Origin: Tetraselmis striata
Taxonomy: Eukaryota; Chlorophyta; Chlorodendrophyceae; Chlorodendrales; Chlorodendraceae
Direction of reading: 5' to 3'
Length of the DNA: 64,000 nucleotides
NCBI GenBank assembly: GCA_006384855.1
Contig: VCJN01001730.1
Span: forward strand, 310,001-374,000
Both the position numbers and the translations under genes were made by a program. A model generated the notes under the pieces. The model was not told where the DNA came from, did not search any database, and worked only from the letters and a program-made list of their open reading frames with translations. This document shows positions 17,787 through 30,376 of this stretch, piece by piece; the first letter of the stretch is position 1, and every line of letters starts with the position of its first letter.

Positions 17787-20043
17787 ATGGGGAGCCCAGT
17801 CCAGCCGCGCAGCTATGACGCCATGCTCGGCGCGGTGAGCACTCTCATCCACCGCCAGACGCGCCCCAAGGGGCTGCAGCCGCACCAGACCGCGCCCCAG
17901 TCGACTCGCACTTTCCTGCAGGTGCCCCGCCCCTCCCCAATGAGAACCGTAGCCCCCCCCCATTCCCGCTTCGCCCCAGCGTGTTCGTACCCCCGAGGGC
18001 GACGCTGCCGGTTGGGGCGCTACAGCAACCTTACCCCTGCGAGTGTAATAAACATTCGGGGGCCCTTCCCCCTGTACACTGTGAACCTTATCGGGGGCGG
18101 GTTGAATATGGGCCGGTTCATTATGGAGGTAACGTCACTGTACCTGGTACTGACTGTGCGCTTGTGAGCAGCGGCTGGGCATCGAGCGGGAGGTGCAGCA
18201 GCTGAGCGTCATTCACGTCGCCGGGACCAAGGGCAAGGTGAGCTTCCGAGGGTGGGCGGACCAATGGGCCGTCAAGCCATGCTGGAAAGCTCAAACCTCT
18301 TAGCAGGATCATGAGGATGTGTCGCAGTGGCAGTCCTTGTGCCCCAGTCCAAGGCAGGGACTGGCCTGCGCATGAGCGGGTTCTGTTGCTTGTTCGGGCG
18401 TGTGCAGGGCAGCACCTGCTGCATGGTGGAGAGCATGCTCAGGCACAGCGACTGCCGTACCGGGCTGTACACCTCCCCGCACCTGGTGCGCGGCCCGCCT
18501 GGCCCCACAGCCCTACGCTGCCTTGCCTTGCCGAGGTGAGGTGAGGCATCCCTCGCCGCTGGCTACTGAGCGCCGCTGACAGGGCCGCCTTGGGCCGATG
18601 GGCGTGTGCATAGGTGGACATCCGCGAGCGCATACGGCTGCAGGGCAAGCCGGCGGAGGAGGACGTTTTCCTGGAGAACTTCTGGTGGACGTTTGACACG
18701 CTGACGGTGAGCACGACAGAACAGCAATTGTGGATACATGAGTAATCATTAAATGTCCTGATAAGCAATATGATATATCACGATGAATTATTCTGTATTA
18801 TATAACGCCGTCGCCAATCTTGGCGCTGTGTCCTGCCGGCAGCTTCCTCACCGCTTTCGCCCCCGCTCCATCTGCTGATAACCGCTCATGCTGACGCCCG
18901 CAGGAAAAGGCCACCGACGAGCTCGGCATGCCGTTTTTCTTCGAGTTCATGACGCTGCTGGCGCTGCGCGTCTTCGTGCAGCAAAAGGTGGACGTCGCGG
19001 TGCTGGAGGTTACGACCCAGCCAGCGGCGCGCCATCCTGCTGCCATCCTGCTGCAGCACGGTGATGATGTGTCGGGCAGCATCGCGAACCATGTCACGGC
19101 GTGTACGTTGGCATGCTGACAGGCCAGCTGTGTGCAGGTCGGCATCGGCGGGCGCATCGATGCCACCAACATCGTCGACCACCCCGCCGCTTGCGGCATC
19201 ACCGCCCTCGGCTTTGACCACATGGAGATCCTGGGCGACACGCTGCCAAAGGTCCCCCTCCCTCTCTCTCCGTCTCCGCCCCCCCCCCCCCCCCCTTTAC
19301 CCCATCCCATCCCGTCCCTAGTATCGTCAACCGACAAGCAGCTGCAACGCAAAGCCCTCTCCACCCCCGCCCTGCGGTACAACAGGCCACCCTCCCTCCG
19401 CTGAGTGCCTTACCGCCATGCTGCAGATTGCGTTTGAGAAGGCAGGGATCATGAAGCCGGGCGCGCCGGCGGTCACGGGGCCGCAGCAGGACTGCGCCAT
19501 GCAAGTCCTGAAGGACCGGGCCGCGGAGGTGTGCTGCGCTGCCCCCCCCTCCCTCATACCTGTCCCTCCTCAGGTCAGCATATGCAGCTGGATCGTTCAG
19601 CACCGCCTCGAGTCCCCCCCGAACTCAATCCGTCTATCCCCATCTTCCTCCTCGTCCTTTCCTCCCCCTCGTTACTCTCCGCTCACCAGATGCCGCTGCG
19701 CCCCCTACTCTAGGTTGGCTGCGATCTGGCACTCTCGACCCCGCTGGAGCGCTTCTCGACGCCCGGCAGCCGCCCCGTGGTGTTGGGGCTGGCAGGTGCG
19801 CCGGTGGGTGCTGCGCAATCGCTGCCTGACCTGCCGCCCAGGGACGATGGGGCGATAGCCCTCACGCCCCGGCGCTGCGCTGCAGGCGACCACCAGCGGG
19901 ACAACGCCGCCGTTGCCGTCCAGCTGGCAGCGCGCTGGATGCGAGGCGCATCGGAGCGGGCAGAGCTGGCGCACCTCAAGCCGCTCCTGGTGGGTGCTGC
20001 TTGTTGGTGCTATTTAGTATGTGGGCATGGGTCTCCGCGCGCG

Positions 20044-20087
<44 letters not shown>

Positions 20088-21140
20088 GAGACGGACTGGA
20101 GCTGAGATGGATTCGCCAGCGGGTAGGAGAGAGAAGGTGTGTGGGGGGGGGGGGGGGGGGGAGGTGATTGGGGGCATGAATGCACTCATGATAATTGGAA
20201 ATACAAAATACACTTTTCCACGAAATGGGAATGTTTTGTGGAAAAGTGAAACATTTTGTGTGGGATGTTTGCGCAAAATCCCCCCCCCCCCCTCCCACCC
20301 CCATCCGCCCCGTTTCCTCTCTTTCTGCGGCTCGCGCAAAGAGCGACCAACAATAAAGAAGTCTCCAGTGTGCAGCGGAAATATTGCAGCGGTATTGCAA
20401 GCCCATCCAAAGCAGTGTGGCCATGGGAAGGCAGCGGATGAGATGATCTGCTAGTTAGGCTGGGCACCACTAGTCGGCTGGTGCGACGGAGCTTGGCCTC
20501 CACCCGCACCCGCGCGCCCTCACCTGTGTCAGCCCTCCGCCCCGCCTGGGCTGAGCCCTGGTGCGGATGTGAGTGACGACGTGCCCCGTGCAGGCGAGCC
20601 TGGAGCGCGGCGAGCTGCCACCGCCGCTGCTGCAAGGCCTCGCGGCCGCCAGCTGGCCGGGCCGGGCGCAGGTCATTCACGACACGCAGGTGCCTCGGCC
20701 CGCCGTGCCCCCGCCTGATCTCCTCTGCATCAACACCGGGACCAGCGTCTCTGCTTAATTCACTCTTAGCGCTGATCAGCTGATTGCATGATTGCGGATG
20801 TTTTGAGAGTTTGCACCGAAATATCTAACACTGAAATCCACCGATTTTTTTTTTGGGGGGGGGGTCATGTACCGGTAGCTGAGGGGTCACACACGCTAGC
20901 GCCAAGCTGGCTGATCTGTTCCCGGTGGGGTTGGGGGGGGGCAGCAGTGCCCCTGTGGCTGTCCTTACACCCCGGGGGATGCTGGCAAGAAGCAATGCCA
21001 TAAAGTACAGGGCATCGGTGCATTGGTGTTTCCTTTGGCATCTGCTACAAGGATCACGTAACTATTGATGTTTCACAGTCGCGGGTTTCGCTCCTCTCCG
21101 CCGCGGACAGGAATGCAGCGTCCACAGCGTAGAGGCTGCG

Positions 21141-21185
<45 letters not shown>

Positions 21186-22804
21186 TAACATGGAGATGTC
21201 AGTGGTTTGACGGCATCACGGCATCCCAGTTGGGTAAGCAGCGAAGCCCTTGGGTGCGGTATGTTCATGCAGTGTGTGGCAGACACGGTACAGAGTCCAT
21301 CTGAAAAGAGCAGGCGATCATTGCCGTGTTGGTGGGCCATTGTCAGGAGTGCCGTTTGGCCGTTGTCGTGGCATTGGCTGCGCGCTGTCTGATTTGCTGC
21401 GACTGCCCTCTGAAGTATAGATGGCATGTCTGAAACCATGTTGCCCTCACCAGAATTCGAACGTCGGTGTGCCTTTTCTTCCCTGGAATCGACGAGTGTT
21501 TCTCAGAGATTGTTTTGCGCGGCCGTGGCAGGATGGCCAGCCGCCCAGCGGCGCGGGCGTCTCCTTCTACCTGGACGGAGCGCATACGCCCGAGAGCATC
21601 GCGGAGTGCGCCAAGTGGTTTGCGTCGGTGGCCGGCGCGCCGGCGGAGGCGGCGCCCGCGGCCCCGCGTCCGTACAACGTGCTGCTGTTCTACACGATGC
21701 AGAAGCGCAACCCGGTGGAGATCCTCAGCCCGCTGCACAGCACGCTGGCCGCCAAGGTGCGCTCCGCCGGGCCCTCCGCCGTCGGGACGAGGCACGAGGA
21801 GCCCAAGGAGCAGGAAGCGCTTCTCCCCTGTCCTGAGGAGACCCCCCCCACCCCCCCCCGCCCTCCCCCTTTTCCCGGCTGACGCTCGCTGTGTCGCCCG
21901 CGCCCCCGCCCGGCCAGGGGTGCCACATGGACCACGCGCTGTTTGTGCCCCTCGATTCCTGCGTGACGGGACTGGGCTCCGGAGCGGCCAAGCCGGCGGA
22001 GGACCTGGCGTGGCAGGTGGGAGCCGCGCCCCCGCACCCCCGCTGGGAGGGGATGCCGCGTCCGCGTCTCCGTGTCTTAAATCATACAACTACATGTGTC
22101 GCCTGGACAGGCGTTGTTGATCATGTAAGGAATTAGCTGGCGCTGTTATCAGAACACTGCGAATGTGACCCTGCCAGCGGTCAAATGTAGAAGAGTGTGT
22201 AGTGGAACAATAGCGAGTCTTCTTATGGGTTGCATACGAGCCCGATCCGAGGGTTGTACTAAGGGCTCTTATCAGTGCGCTGGCACCCTTCCTCATGTCA
22301 TTGAATAGCTCGCAGGCCAACGGGCCATCCCGCCACTGATGTCCGGCGAAGCTACTGAAGCAATTGGTGCCTCCACCGTGCGCGCAGGGCTCGCTGGGCC
22401 GTGTGTGGGAGCAGCTGCGAGGGAGCCAGTCCCCCCCCGCCCCGGGGCCCGCGGTGGCGCCTCCCGAGATCGCCGGAGCTGTGCGCGTCGCTGCGCCAGG
22501 CGCGAGGTGACGCCCCGGCTGTCTGACAGTGCCTCCCTGCCTGCTCCCATGCATCAGCAGGGCGAAGGGTCGTGCGCAGGGCTGGGGGCTGCGGATGGGG
22601 TCAGCCATGCGTGAGGGGGTGAGGTGAGGAGCGCATGTTCGGCCGCGCGCATGCAGAACCACCGCCATCCCAGGCATCACGGGCGCCGTGGACGCGCTGC
22701 GCGTGATGTCCAGGCAGAACAACCTGCGCGTCAAGGTGCTGGTGACGGGCTCGCTGTACCTCGTGGGGGACATGATCAAGCTGCTCAAGGGCGGCGCGGT
22801 GTAA
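17787..22804 (+). CDS. FPGS: folylpolyglutamate synthase, 14 exons
   Basis: Adds glutamates to tetrahydrofolates (ATP-dependent), which retains them in the cell and raises affinity for folate enzymes. Modelled exons: 17787-17921, 18172-18237, 18408-18485, 18614-18706, 18904-19008, 19138-19251, 19427-19528, 19714-19795, 19886-19989, 20594-20689, 21532-21756, 21918-22016, 22388-22506, 22657-22804. All introns are GT-AG with matching phase, giving 521 residues to a TAA stop. Hallmarks: SYDAMLGAVSTL near the start, IHVAGTKGKGSTC (Mur-ligase-type P-loop), GLYTSPHLVDIRERIR, VGIGGRIDATNIV, GFDHMEILGDTL, IAFEKAGIMK, GDHQRDNAAVAVQLA and the C-domain LDGAHTPES. Human FPGS is about 590 residues with a mitochondrial leader, so a short targeting exon may be missing upstream. 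The intron after exon 10 is 0.84 kb and holds a GA microsatellite. Confidence 0.95.
18048..18150 (+). repeat. short dispersed repeat in FPGS intron 1, copy 2
   Basis: ACATTCGGGGGCCCTTCCCC, a GTGAACCTTATCGGGGGCGG segment, then GGTTCATTATGGAGG and TCACTGTA match the order of the copy at 6388 and its relatives. It ends about 20 bp before the acceptor of exon 2. Confidence 0.5.
20046..20085. repeat. GA dinucleotide microsatellite in FPGS intron 9
   Basis: About 20 perfect GA/AG repeats, followed some 60 bp later by a G homopolymer at about 20142-20161. Confidence 0.95.
21143..21181. repeat. GA dinucleotide microsatellite in FPGS intron 10
   Basis: About 19 perfect AG repeats in the large intron between exons 10 and 11. 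Confidence 0.95.
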
Positions 22805-23818
22805 CGAGAACCCCGCCGGTGTCCTGCTACCCCATCATCAGCGTCGGAGGCTGTCAAACGCCAGGTTTCTCAGTCCAGCAGCAGCAGTAGCAGTAGCTAG
22901 GCTGCTGTGCCGCGATTTGCGCCGAAACGTGAATACCACAATGCACTTATGGTTTCACACCAGTGCTCGCTTAACTTTCTAAAAAAGGCATGTGTTTCTC
23001 GGAACGTGTTCATTCGAAATGTGAATCCGCCTGCTAGGAACACGCTGCGATACATGTATCCCGGAGCTGTGTCGATTTGCAAGGACATTGTCCCCGGACC
23101 AAGACCGCAACGCAGTGGGACGGTAATCCTTGCAGCCATGCTAAGCGTAGCATGGAGGGAGTTGCCAATGCCCCTCCCCACCCCCCACCCTAAAATCCAT
23201 GACTTCATTCCCGAACCTCATTCACATTTTGGCCATTGGCTAGTCCAGTCTGATTTAACTCCCTGTTGGATGTGTCTAGCCCCCTTTCCCCCCCCCTCCC
23301 CCTCTCAATTTCGAGCCGCCTCCTATTCAAGTTTGTGAAGATGTTTCTGTAATATAGTACTCCATGCACTGCAGCCCCCCCTCCAAGAGAAGGCATGCGT
23401 AATTCATGTGGGAGTGTTCCGTGCAATTCGAAGTGTAATGTGACGCACCCTGCCTCGCCTCAACCCTACATATGTCTTCCAAGACATTGACATGCGCGCT
23501 GCGGGGGGGAGGGGGGGGGGGGGGGAGGGGGGGGCTGAGACATGGGAACCTGGCAGTCTGCAGTGCCGCAGCCTGGCAGTAGTACGCGTGTATCACGTGA
23601 GGCCGGCGCCTGGCACCAGACTGCCAAAGTACTGAATTGAGAATATTTGGCCATTCCGAATCTATCACCCCCGGCCTCCCCCCCCACCCCCGCCTTCTGC
23701 CCTCCCTTCCCAGGAGTACAGTAAGGGCCATCACGCGACACGGAACACGGGGCGCATCCAGCACTAAGCCATTGACTTAGGTCGTCAGTGGGGGGGGGGG
23801 GGGGGGGGGGATAGCTTG
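22805..23818. other. convergent intergenic region between FPGS and RPA32
   Basis: It holds the FPGS 3' UTR, polypurine and homopolymer-G DNA at 23503-23533 and a G run at 23791-23810. No gene is seen. Confidence 0.5.
23348..23352 (+). promoter_or_regulatory. candidate poly(A) signal TGTAA for FPGS
   Basis: The first TGTAA found after the FPGS stop, about 545 nt downstream. That is long but plausible for a green-algal 3' UTR. Confidence 0.4.
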
Positions 23819-23823
23819 TTACA
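23819..23823 (-). promoter_or_regulatory. candidate poly(A) signal TGTAA for RPA32
   Basis: TTACA on the plus strand (TGTAA on the minus strand), about 80 nt after the RPA32 stop codon. Confidence 0.5.
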
Positions 23824-23900
23824 AAATCACAGGCTAGCGGATTCTACATACACGGCATCCTGCGCGCCGCAGTGAGCGCCGGAGCCATCCGCCGGCGCGT

Positions 23901-26349
23901 TTAGCAGTTGGTGGACTTGAAGTGGTCGTCGTCGGTGGTGGTGTACACGTGGCACTCCTGCACCAGGAAGTCAATTGCCTCCTTCACATGCTGGGCGCTC
24001 AGCTGACCGTTGAGGCGGCCCATAACCTCCTGTGCAGTGAACCCGACCTCGCTCTGCGCGCACTCGCCGCTCTCGAACACCTGCTTGCACAGCCTCTGCG
24101 CCTGGTTGAGGCCGTCGTCGCCAATGGCGTTCACGCCGCCGGCGGGGCCGGGCGCGGCGGCGAAGGTAGGCGCCTCGGGCTGGACACAGCGGAAAGTGTC
24201 CGCGTCAGTGACCGTCAAGCGCAGCTCACATGCGCTCCGCAGCACCGGCAGATTCCTCATCCCGAGAAGTGCGCCCAGAGAGATCTGCTCTGCACAGATC
24301 TTTGCATCTTTCGTTATGCATTCACTGCGACGTTTTCACACCTCTTTCTCCGGGAACCACATTTTGCAGTCACTGTTGTTGTTTGGAACCACCCCCGGTA
24401 CCCCCCGTGAAGCATGAAAAGAGTCGCTTTCTCACTTGCTATCTTCTAGGGAATTCAGCAGAATACAACACGAGACGTTCGATGGTCTTCCATGACTCGA
24501 TCCGCAATATGATCCACTGGTGACACAATAATTCACTGATTCTTTCGGTTTGCAAACCCAGCTGCATGGCTCGGTATTGATTCGGAAACGCAGTTCTTCG
24601 GGAGTATCGCCCCAGCAGAGGGGGGGGGGGGGGGGGGGGGGGGGGTCACCTTGACACCCATGGGGCTAGGGCCGGCGTTGGCGTTGGCGCCGTGCATGCG
24701 GGTAATGTGCTCGTGCTGGAAGATGGCCTGCAGGTAGTGGTACGTCACCTGCGGGATGGACAGCAGCGGGGGACGTCTGAATCAGCGGATTGTGCCGGTG
24801 TATGGGCGGCGGGAAGCAAAACCACGTGGCGCAAGGCAGGCAGACGCCGGCGCACCTCGTTGAAGTCGGTGATGGTGCGGATGCTGTAGGCCACCACCTG
24901 GCGCTCGCCGTTGAAGCTGCGCACGTGGCCGTGGATGCGCACGTGCGCGTCGACCCGCCACTGGGCCTTGTTCTGCTGCATCAGCTCCGAGTCGTCGCTG
25001 TCCACCCAATAGCGGACGTCCAGGGTGCCGGAGCCGTCGTCCAGCTTGAAGCTCAGGCAGGTGGCGGCCTCCTCCGCATGGATGATCCGACCCACCAGCG
25101 TCACCTGCAAGGCGGACAGAAACGGGTCAGAAGAATCCGACACGTTCCTCTGAGAGGAGGTCAACCACTTCAAGCAACGTGTGTGCAAATGGGTGCAGGT
25201 AGGCTTTATTCTCATTATTCCTTCAGGGAGGGAGGGGGAAGGTACGTTAATGAGCTCCTCGCCGTCGAGCATGTACTGGTCGTCCGACGTCTGGTTGGTC
25301 GCCTGCCGTGGTCAGAGGGCACAGGAGCGTCAGTCACAGCCACCGGTGCAAACCACACCGCTGCCGATGTCGTGGTCAGGCGGAACGGTGGCGCGGTGGC
25401 GGGGCGGCCACCCATACCTCAAACAGCTGCTTGACGGTGACAGACCTCAGCGTCTGCTGGTTGCCAAACTTCTGCAGGCAGCGGGATGGGGCGCAGGGGG
25501 GAGGGTGTGAGCTCAGGGGGGTGGGCGTGCGCAGCAGGGGGGTAATTCCCCATGAGAAGGTGAAGAGAGGCGGGGAGACGGGAGGTAGTTGTACCTTGGA
25601 GCCGCCCGCTGCCGCACCGGTATCAGCTTGGCTGCGAGGTAGGGCATACCGCCGGGGAGTCAGACCACAGCACACTAGAGGATATGGGCGCCACGGAGCC
25701 ACAGCTGCGCCTGCGCGACGCGGGGCCCGAGTGGCCCTCGACAGCCACCTCCCGATAAACCTCAGATATCGCTCCAGAGTAATGGTTTCGCGGCTTTGTA
25801 TCAGACAGCTCAGTTCAGGTGGATCGTGCTCGGGTGTGGAGTACTGTAAACTCCGGACTGTCGGAGATTCGAACCGCGACGACCCCAAGGCGGATATCAT
25901 TCCAGCACGTGGTATGCTCGAATCTCGATCTTGCCAGCGACGGAGATTACTCGGCTATGGATTCGATAAAGGATTGCGTGCACGGCGTCGACTCGCGGCG
26001 ACGACTGTCGAGGCGGTCGGGGAGGGCCGAGAGTCGGTGACGACGAACGCGACGAGGGGGGCGCTCGTCGCCTTGCGCGAAGGTCCGTGATGCACCGTGC
26101 CCGGGCGGCCGCGCTGGTCAGTGGGCGATATCATGAGATAAAGCCAGGAATGCTTGGCAGCAAGTTTGCGCGGCGTGCGAGGTGTGGTCGCCGCGGCCGC
26201 GGGGCGGATACACTGCCAGGGGCGGCTGCGCCTGTCGAACCCGCGTTTGAATTTTGCGCGCACGCCTGCGCGCGGCAACGAAGCGCACACCTGGCCAGGA
26301 AGCCGCCACCGCCGAACTGGGTCCCGCCGGTCTCAAACATGGTGGCCAT
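23901..26349 (-). CDS. RPA2: replication protein A 32-kDa subunit, 7 exons
   Basis: Middle subunit of the single-strand DNA-binding RPA trimer used in replication, repair and recombination in the nucleus. Exons in transcript order: 26349-26291, 25631-25595, 25471-25418, 25302-25246, 25104-24856, 24748-24650, 24179-23901. Introns are GT-AG and phases agree, giving 277 residues (human 270). Visible parts: a Gly/Phe N-terminus (MFETGGTQFGGGGF), as in other RPA32 proteins; TLRSVTVKQLFE leading into the OB fold; LVGRIIHAEEAAT, FKLDDGSGTLDVRYWVD and VRSFNGERQVVAY in the OB fold (about 45-155); and a C-terminal winged helix (about 205-277, VFESGECAQSEVGFTAQEVM). The start is the ATG of a MATM pair in a good context; a further in-frame ATG-free extension exists upstream. 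The last intron carries a 26-nt C run just after its 5' splice site. Confidence 0.95.
24620..24645. repeat. 26-nt G homopolymer (C on the RPA32 sense strand)
   Basis: It lies immediately inside the intron after the donor of RPA32 exon 6, so the pre-mRNA reads GUGACC followed by a long C run. Confidence 0.95.
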
Positions 26350-29230
26350 TGTGGCGCCTGCGCTGAGCAAGATAGGTGGTGTGACTAGCGGGGAGTGGTG
26401 CGGGCGTGTCCGACGGGGACGTGTTGAGAGGCGGTGGCTTGAAGCGAGGACTGTCGAGTGCGATCTGCCGCTGTGTCAAGCTCGTGCGTGACGTCCGCCA
26501 GCCTGGTCGGATGCCTCTGCCTCTGCCTCCGCCTCTGGCGGGGTCGATCTGTAAGGGTGTCATCGAACGTTAGTAATGCGTGTTATATGCGTAATATTAT
26601 CGCTTGACTGAATTACAACAAGCATCGTCCGTCGCGGCGTCCGCACGCGCGCCACGATCGTTTACTCGTGTTCCTTTAATATGCTGATTAAATTCGAAAT
26701 TTCAAAATTTTCAAAACATACATTCTGCTGATCGTCGCTCGAAGCTGCATGCGACCCGCTTACCCGTCCGCACTGCGCCACGACGCCTTTGACCTAGGTA
26801 CCAGGGGGTCTACCTCAAGCTATGATCCCAGTCCCCTATCTACTCACACTGCGATAACACTTAGCCCTGACTATCGCAGGGCGCAGGGTAGGGCCGCTCC
26901 GAGTACCCGTGAACACCCTGAATAGGTGCAGTACGGGCTCCGCCGGTTGATGTCGCGTCAACCGTCTGTCACAGGGTATACTGTCTGCTGGCTTTCAGGC
27001 TTCAGAAGCAGACCCGTCATCTTATGCCCGCACGGCTGCACCCCACCTGCAGAGCTGCAACAAACTGCAATCCTCACTGTCTCTCTCTGAGGACCTCGCT
27101 TGCGTTATTGGTTCAATAGCTCGCTAGTACATCCATTCAAGTACCATCAGGTGCGCGCGTCACAGGACTGAAGTACCGATACTCTTGTGCCCTCCTTTTA
27201 TAAGCGCTTAATAGTGGTATTTTGTGCTCCAATATTTTCGCTGGTGCATGACTACGCTAGAGGCTATACCAGCGTTGCACACGCAGTGCGGCGGTGCCAA
27301 ACATGCCGACTTCACTGTGACCAGTTCAATGTTACAGTTATTTTGGTTCAGCACATACTCGCAGCCCGGCCCTCTTCGCAGTTTCCTGGCGGGTGGCAAC
27401 ATGAACTGATGGCGCTTACTGCCATGGCATGCAATATTAAACTGGGCATGCATGCAAACCATCAATTGATGGGACAAGTACGGGTCCATAACAGCTGGTA
27501 GTGTGCCTGTTATGTGCAGTGTGCCAATGTAAGATCTGAAACCTGGGGGAAATCCCCCCGTGCTGTGACTGCCACAAGCAAGCACCCCTGTGATTCTTGG
27601 AGTTCTCACATCGGAATCCAAACGAAGGTGTGTGTGTGTGTGTGTTTGATCGCATTACATCGTCCCAAGCATGTGGCTACTGACAGTCCACACTAACGCT
27701 GCACATTAGTGACGATGCACTTTGGCAGTGGGTGCCATGCACATTTGCAGCATTGCAGGATAATCGAATGGTATCTTTGTACACTATCCATTGGCAGCTG
27801 TGTCAGGCATTTTCAACTGGTGGCCTTGCTTACAGATGTTTTTTTTTTCCGAATGAATGTGCTTGAGCACGTGTTTGCTTTCTTGACCACTGCTATGAAC
27901 GGGTCCATTTTATTCATTCTCCTGCTCAAGCATAGCAAGCAGGTTCCAGATTCTTTAAAAAGTACATACAGATTGTTTCATTCACAAGTGCTGAACAGCT
28001 GCGAGATGTACCGATATAGGGACGCTGTTGCCATCCAGTCGTTGTTGCCAGGTCATCGGCAGATCACAATTACTGCACAAATCTGAGTACCACAGCAAGA
28101 TATTCAACAATGGCCTCCTCCTCCTGGACATCCTATAGAGGACAATGGGGCGGGGGGGGGGGGGGGGGGGGGGGGCAACAGCCTGTTAGTACCACTGCTT
28201 TGGGGGCATCCACAACATGTAACCCAGACAGCCCATAGCGGCAAGGCATGGCCTCATCGATCTTGGTGATTGAATGTCGTCACCCAAGCGCGGGGCGCTT
28301 GATCGAGAGTAGCAAATATTGGTAATCACAGGCCAGCCCGCCCCGTCAACATGGTGACTAGTGTGGTCGAGACATCCGCACGGCTCAGGGAATTGTAGTC
28401 TAAATTGTGTAATCCATCAGGAGTCTGGATATGTTGGTCATCATCGCCACACGGCAGTCACACCGGCCACACAGACAGCACACAGCACAGCCCACCAGGC
28501 ACCAAAAACGCAGCACCAACAACCTCCCACGTGGCACCGCAGCCGGCAGGCGTTCCTTCAGAGAGAAGATTATGTGATCATGTCCCATGGTAATTAGCCA
28601 GGGTCATTTGACACGCATGAATATAAAAAGGATTCTCATCAGCAGGACGCCAGCCGGGCCACCAACACACTGCCACATTCTTCCGTGTGCTCAGAAATAA
28701 ATAGTATCCAGGTTCATCGATCACCGTAAGAATCAGTAGCAGAACTGGCTTTTCCTGGTTATTGTTCGTCACGGCACATTTGCACAGCCACACATCTCCT
28801 GTTTAGACCTCCCCGGGCAACATGTACCTTGGATGAGTGAAGCTGTGACTTGCTTGTTCGCATCTTCAGTCTCGAGGCGAGAATGCAAGCAGCCGGAAGC
28901 CGCGCGTCTGTCCTGCAGGTGCAGACGCAAGCGAGTCAGCCGGAGCCTATACGTGCCCGTTCAAGCCGAGTTTCTCAAAACACTCGATTATGTACACACA
29001 TTGGGGGCTCAGCGCTGCTCAGGGAGTATATTTGGTGTACTCAACCCAGCAAAAGCTGGTCAGTAGTCTAACATGTAAATTTTCCGAGCATCTTTGCAAC
29101 GCTGAGCCACCTGCCACACTGGATAAGCAAACCAGTAACCAAGAGAAAGCGGGCAAGGAAAGAGGGGGGCTCACATGCGCCTGAAGAGTTTCAGAAGCTT
29201 TCGCTTGAAGGACTCGCCAAAGCAGTGATC
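26350..29230. other. 2.9-kb gene-poor spacer between RPA32 and pICln
   Basis: It should hold the RPA32 promoter and the pICln 3' UTR. It contains a GT microsatellite at about 27629-27646 and a G homopolymer at about 28152-28175. The longest frame (27709-28086, plus, about 125 codons) is not recognisable as a family and has no supporting splice or poly(A) context. Confidence 0.45.
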
Positions 29231-30135
29231 TCACTGCTCCTCCGCATCGTCAAATCGCTCAGGGTCGTCGCCCATGAGCTGATGGGAGAGCGGGGAGAAA
29301 GAGGGGGGCTCAGTTGGAGCGCAATCCAGACCCCAACAGTAAGGTGCAGACCGGGAATGCGGCGATTCTCACCTCCTCCAGGTCATCATCTTCAGGGCCT
29401 CGTAGAATCGAATCGTAGTGAGCCAGCATCGTCTCCCGCTGCGCTGGGTCGGCCCCAGCCGCCACCTCATCCTCATTGTAGAAAAACTCCCCTTCGTCGT
29501 CTGCAGGCCACAATGGTCCTCAGCATCGATGGGATCGCTACAGAAAACCAATGCAGCCGCAGTTTTTCAAGCAGGGAAAGGCAGCAGCATGTGAGGGTCT
29601 CACCGTCCATGTCAGAGTCTGGGTTCATCGCTGCGCACTCGCTCATGGCCTGAAAAATATGTTCTACTGCACAACGGAGCACCCGCAGAGGCATGAGGCC
29701 GTCAGAAGTGGTCAGACAGAGGGAGATGGCGATTGTAGCTAAGGTTCATGGAGATAGTGGCGCAGTGTGAAAGGCTGGAACTCACAGTGGTCTGGATCGG
29801 CCGGAGCCAGACGAAGCTCCGAAACAGCGCTCTCCCCGGCGCCCTCCTCTTCATCGTCATCCCCTTGGTCATCGCCATACTCCTCGTCCAGTTGCACGTA
29901 TATGCAGGGGCGATCGAAGCTCTGGACGTCGCGCGAGATGGCGTGCACGATGATCGCTTTGTACCCGACGGAGAACGCCTTGGACTGGTCGGTGTTGCTC
30001 GTCCACAACAAGCGCCTGAGAAGCGGGGGCGATTGGCCGCAGGAGTCAGGCCACGCATAGCTACTCCTCAGCGAGTGAAGAGAAGGATCGATACACATCG
30101 GTAGGGTCGTGACGAATTCGCATTTGGCAAAGAAA

Positions 30136-30173
<38 letters not shown>

Positions 30174-30376
30174 TTGGTGGTGATGAGCAAGTTGCCCACG
30201 CCCTCGTCGCGGCTCGCGCCGATGAGTAGGGTTACATCCCCGACGCTCTTGTGGACTGTCTCGTCCTCCGAGGCAAACTGTCCGGCAATAGCGGCGGTAG
30301 CTGCGGCAGAAGACAGGGGAGAGAAGGGCGTGGATGCGCCGTGGTCTAAGCCGGCGCCGCCCCCGTTGGTAGACAT
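29231..30376 (-). CDS. CLNS1A: pICln (methylosome subunit), 5 exons
   Basis: pICln chaperones Sm proteins and delivers them to the PRMT5 methylosome for spliceosomal snRNP assembly; it was first described as a chloride-current regulator. Exons: 30376-30174, 30015-29786, 29666-29604, 29500-29373, 29278-29231, phase-consistent, giving 223 residues (human 237). Evidence: an N-terminal PH-like domain with VGNLLITTKRLLWTSNTDQS, FSVGYKAIIVHAISRDVQSF and CIYVQLDEEYG; an acidic insertion (DDQGDDDEEEGAGE) as in other pICln proteins; SELRLAPADPDHLEHIFQAM; the acidic C-terminal motif region ECAAMNPDSDMDG; and an acidic tail ending ERFDDAEEQ. The exon 2-3 junction is supported by restoring Leu in PADPDHLEHIF. 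A 35-nt C run (sense) follows the exon 1 donor. Confidence 0.93.
30136..30170. repeat. 35-nt G homopolymer (C on the pICln sense strand)
   Basis: The longest homopolymer in the window. It begins directly after the GTG of the pICln intron 1 donor. Confidence 0.95.

Noticed and set aside
17477-17838. Possible transit-peptide exon for FPGS
   Set aside because: Both candidate frames look like targeting peptides, but none of the donors tried before the C run joins in phase to an acceptor before 17787; kept only as a remark.
21343-22089. 248-codon minus-strand ORF opposite FPGS exons 11-12
   Set aside because: It is an antisense shadow of the FPGS exons and their GC-rich intron.
25376-25900. 174-codon minus-strand ORF as a single RPA32 exon
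   Set aside because: It runs through introns; splitting into the 37-nt and 54-nt exons gives exact phase and matches the RPA32 N-terminal region.
25840-25950. tRNA-like T-arm motif (GGTTCGAATCTCC on the minus strand)
   Set aside because: No acceptor stem, D-arm or anticodon arm could be paired around it, and it lies in RPA32 intron 1.
30068-30376. Poly-C reading as a proline-rich domain of pICln
   Set aside because: The C run starts right at a splice donor and the pICln PH-like domain continues in phase in the next exon, so the proline stretch is intronic.
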